Source: Yoonia sp. SS1-5 (GTDB taxonomy: Bacteria; Pseudomonadota; Alphaproteobacteria; Rhodobacterales; Rhodobacteraceae). From it: a DNA stretch of 64,000 nucleotides. The stretch covers positions 558,001-622,000 of the forward strand of contig NZ_CP151767.2 in assembly GCF_038443705.2 (NCBI RefSeq), read 5' to 3'. Position numbers and translations under genes: made by a program. The notes under the pieces were generated by a model. That model worked only from the letters and a program-made list of their open reading frames with translations, did no database searches and was not told the origin of the DNA. Shown here one piece after another: positions 63,276 through 64,000 of this stretch (the first letter of the stretch is position 1; each line of letters starts with the position of its first letter).

Positions 63276-64000
63276 CTAGTTGATGTCGATCTTATCTGCA
63301 GACAACTTAATCAGTTTGTCGGCCTTCTCATTGATTTCAACGCCGTTGATCGCGATGGTGCCGTTTTTCTTCATCTCGATCACGCTTTTGCCGCAACTCA
63401 GGACAATCCTGTTACCGGCACTGATCTGAACTTCCGTGCCAGCCGCCAGTTTGTACTTTGAGCCAATAAAATTGGTGTCAGTAAGACCCACAGTGCGTAC
63501 GGATGTCAGTCCGACGGCCTCCATCTTGTTTTTCTCAACCGTTAGCGCGTAATTTCCTGCGCCGGGATCTAGCGCAGGTGGAAGCCCAATGGCCTTTGCT
63601 ACATCCCCCAACTTGTTGCCCACCTTTACGGCCATCCTGTTGATCAGATTGCCGATAGCTGTCGGGCCAACATGAATGGTCATGTTGCCACCGACCACTT
63701 CATTGTGGTTCCGCGTCACCTCAGATTCCTTGTTATGCTCAACGAGGCTGACATGGTTATTTTCTATGCGCTCTGTCTTGTTGTGCAAGACGACTGTATT
63801 CATATCCCTTTGCGCATGGATGTAGATCTCTTCTTCATCCCGTTCATCCTCAAACCTGAGTTCATTAAATCCGCTGCCACTATGCGTATCGGTCTTGAAG
63901 GTACTGCGCGTCTTATGTTTCGGCAGTTCGTAAGGCGGCGTATTCTTCCCATTATACACACACCCCGTGACCAGCGGCTTGTCGGGGTCACCCTCCAAAA
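63276..64000 (-). CDS. vgrG: Type VI secretion spike protein VgrG, C-terminal part
   Basis: The frame continues past the window edge. About 241 residues are visible: EGDPDKPLVTGCVYNGKNTPPYELP and THSGSGFNELRFEDERDEEEIYIHAQRDMN are the classic junction of gp27/gp5-like domains, followed by the repeated beta-helix spike and an end rich in Lys/Asp (LIKLSADKIDIN). No C-terminal effector extension. VgrG forms the T6SS tip; the linked effector is encoded directly downstream. Confidence 0.93.
   Translation of the reverse strand, partial: LEGDPDKPLVTGCVYNGKNTPPYELPKHKTRSTFKTDTHSGSGFNELRFEDERDEEEIYIHAQRDMNTVVLHNKTERIENNHVSLVEHNKESEVTRNHNEVVGGNMTIHVGPTAIGNLINRMAVKVGNKLGDVAKAIGLPPALDPGAGNYALTVEKNKMEAVGLTSVRTVGLTDTNFIGSKYKLAAGTEVQISAGNRIVLSCGKSVIEMKKNGTIAINGVEINEKADKLIKLSADKIDIN

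Noticed and set aside
1..64000. CRISPR array, insertion sequence or prophage
   Set aside because: No regularly spaced direct repeats, transposase or phage structural genes were seen; the T6SS genes are not phage-like beyond the known VgrG-spike relationship.

Overview
The window looks like chromosomal DNA from a marine alphaproteobacterium of the Rhodobacterales (Roseobacter group). Supporting markers are a circularly permuted two-piece tmRNA gene, a trgA-trgB-cysK block like that described in Rhodobacter sphaeroides, a dmdA-acuI pair for dimethylsulfoniopropionate (DMSP) as in Ruegeria, and the alphaproteobacterial order yceD-rpmF-plsX-fabH-ihfA-merR. Genus is not decided here. All family assignments come from reading motifs; no database search was run.

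Layout. 1-1.8 kb: 3' part of a trypsin-like protease gene. 2-11.6 kb: an exopolysaccharide cluster with sugar transferase, epimerase, polymerase-like and flippase-like membrane proteins, two glycosyltransferases, a hexapeptide acyltransferase, a nucleotide-sugar dehydrogenase homologue and two sulfotransferases, suggesting a sulfated acidic polymer. 11.6-14 kb: a sparse stretch with tRNA-Ser(GGA), then an AI-2E-type permease. 14-20.8 kb: seven tightly packed minus-strand genes (trgA, trgB, cysK, a DUF3772/MscS channel, an AlaX-type editing protein, a secreted M35-like peptidase, a small membrane protein). 20.8-24.8 kb: cyclopropane-fatty-acid synthase-like enzyme, photolyase, class V aminotransferase. 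24.9-31 kb: BCCT transporter, acuI, dmdA, DinB, DUF1326 and DUF2182, divergent from a FadR-type regulator and an orphan PotD-like binding protein. 33-41.7 kb: a broken fucU/rbsD gene, a ribose-type ABC transporter, and divergently mtnK-mtnA plus a SorC regulator, read as methylthioribose uptake and salvage.

41.9-47.9 kb holds the most unusual locus: six overlapping plus-strand genes in which three separate Rieske domains are fused to unrelated modules (glutamate-synthase FMN/3Fe-4S domain, ferric-reductase-like cytochrome b, thiamine-diphosphate enzyme), joined by three uncharacterised membrane proteins. I know of no described function for it. 48-56 kb is housekeeping: permuted ssrA, an FMN-riboswitch-controlled ribN-like riboflavin transporter, bamE, yceD-rpmF-plsX-fabH-ihfA-merR, tRNA-Pro(GGG) and a dCTP deaminase.

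56.7-64 kb is a type VI secretion vgrG island read leftward from the window edge: vgrG (partial), an intact putative nuclease effector, its likely immunity gene, a toxin fragment, a second immunity-like gene of another family, a toxin chimera carrying the start of the DUF2169 gene, a third immunity-like gene, DUF2169 and a PAAR-like DUF4150 protein. It looks like a record of effector-module exchange.
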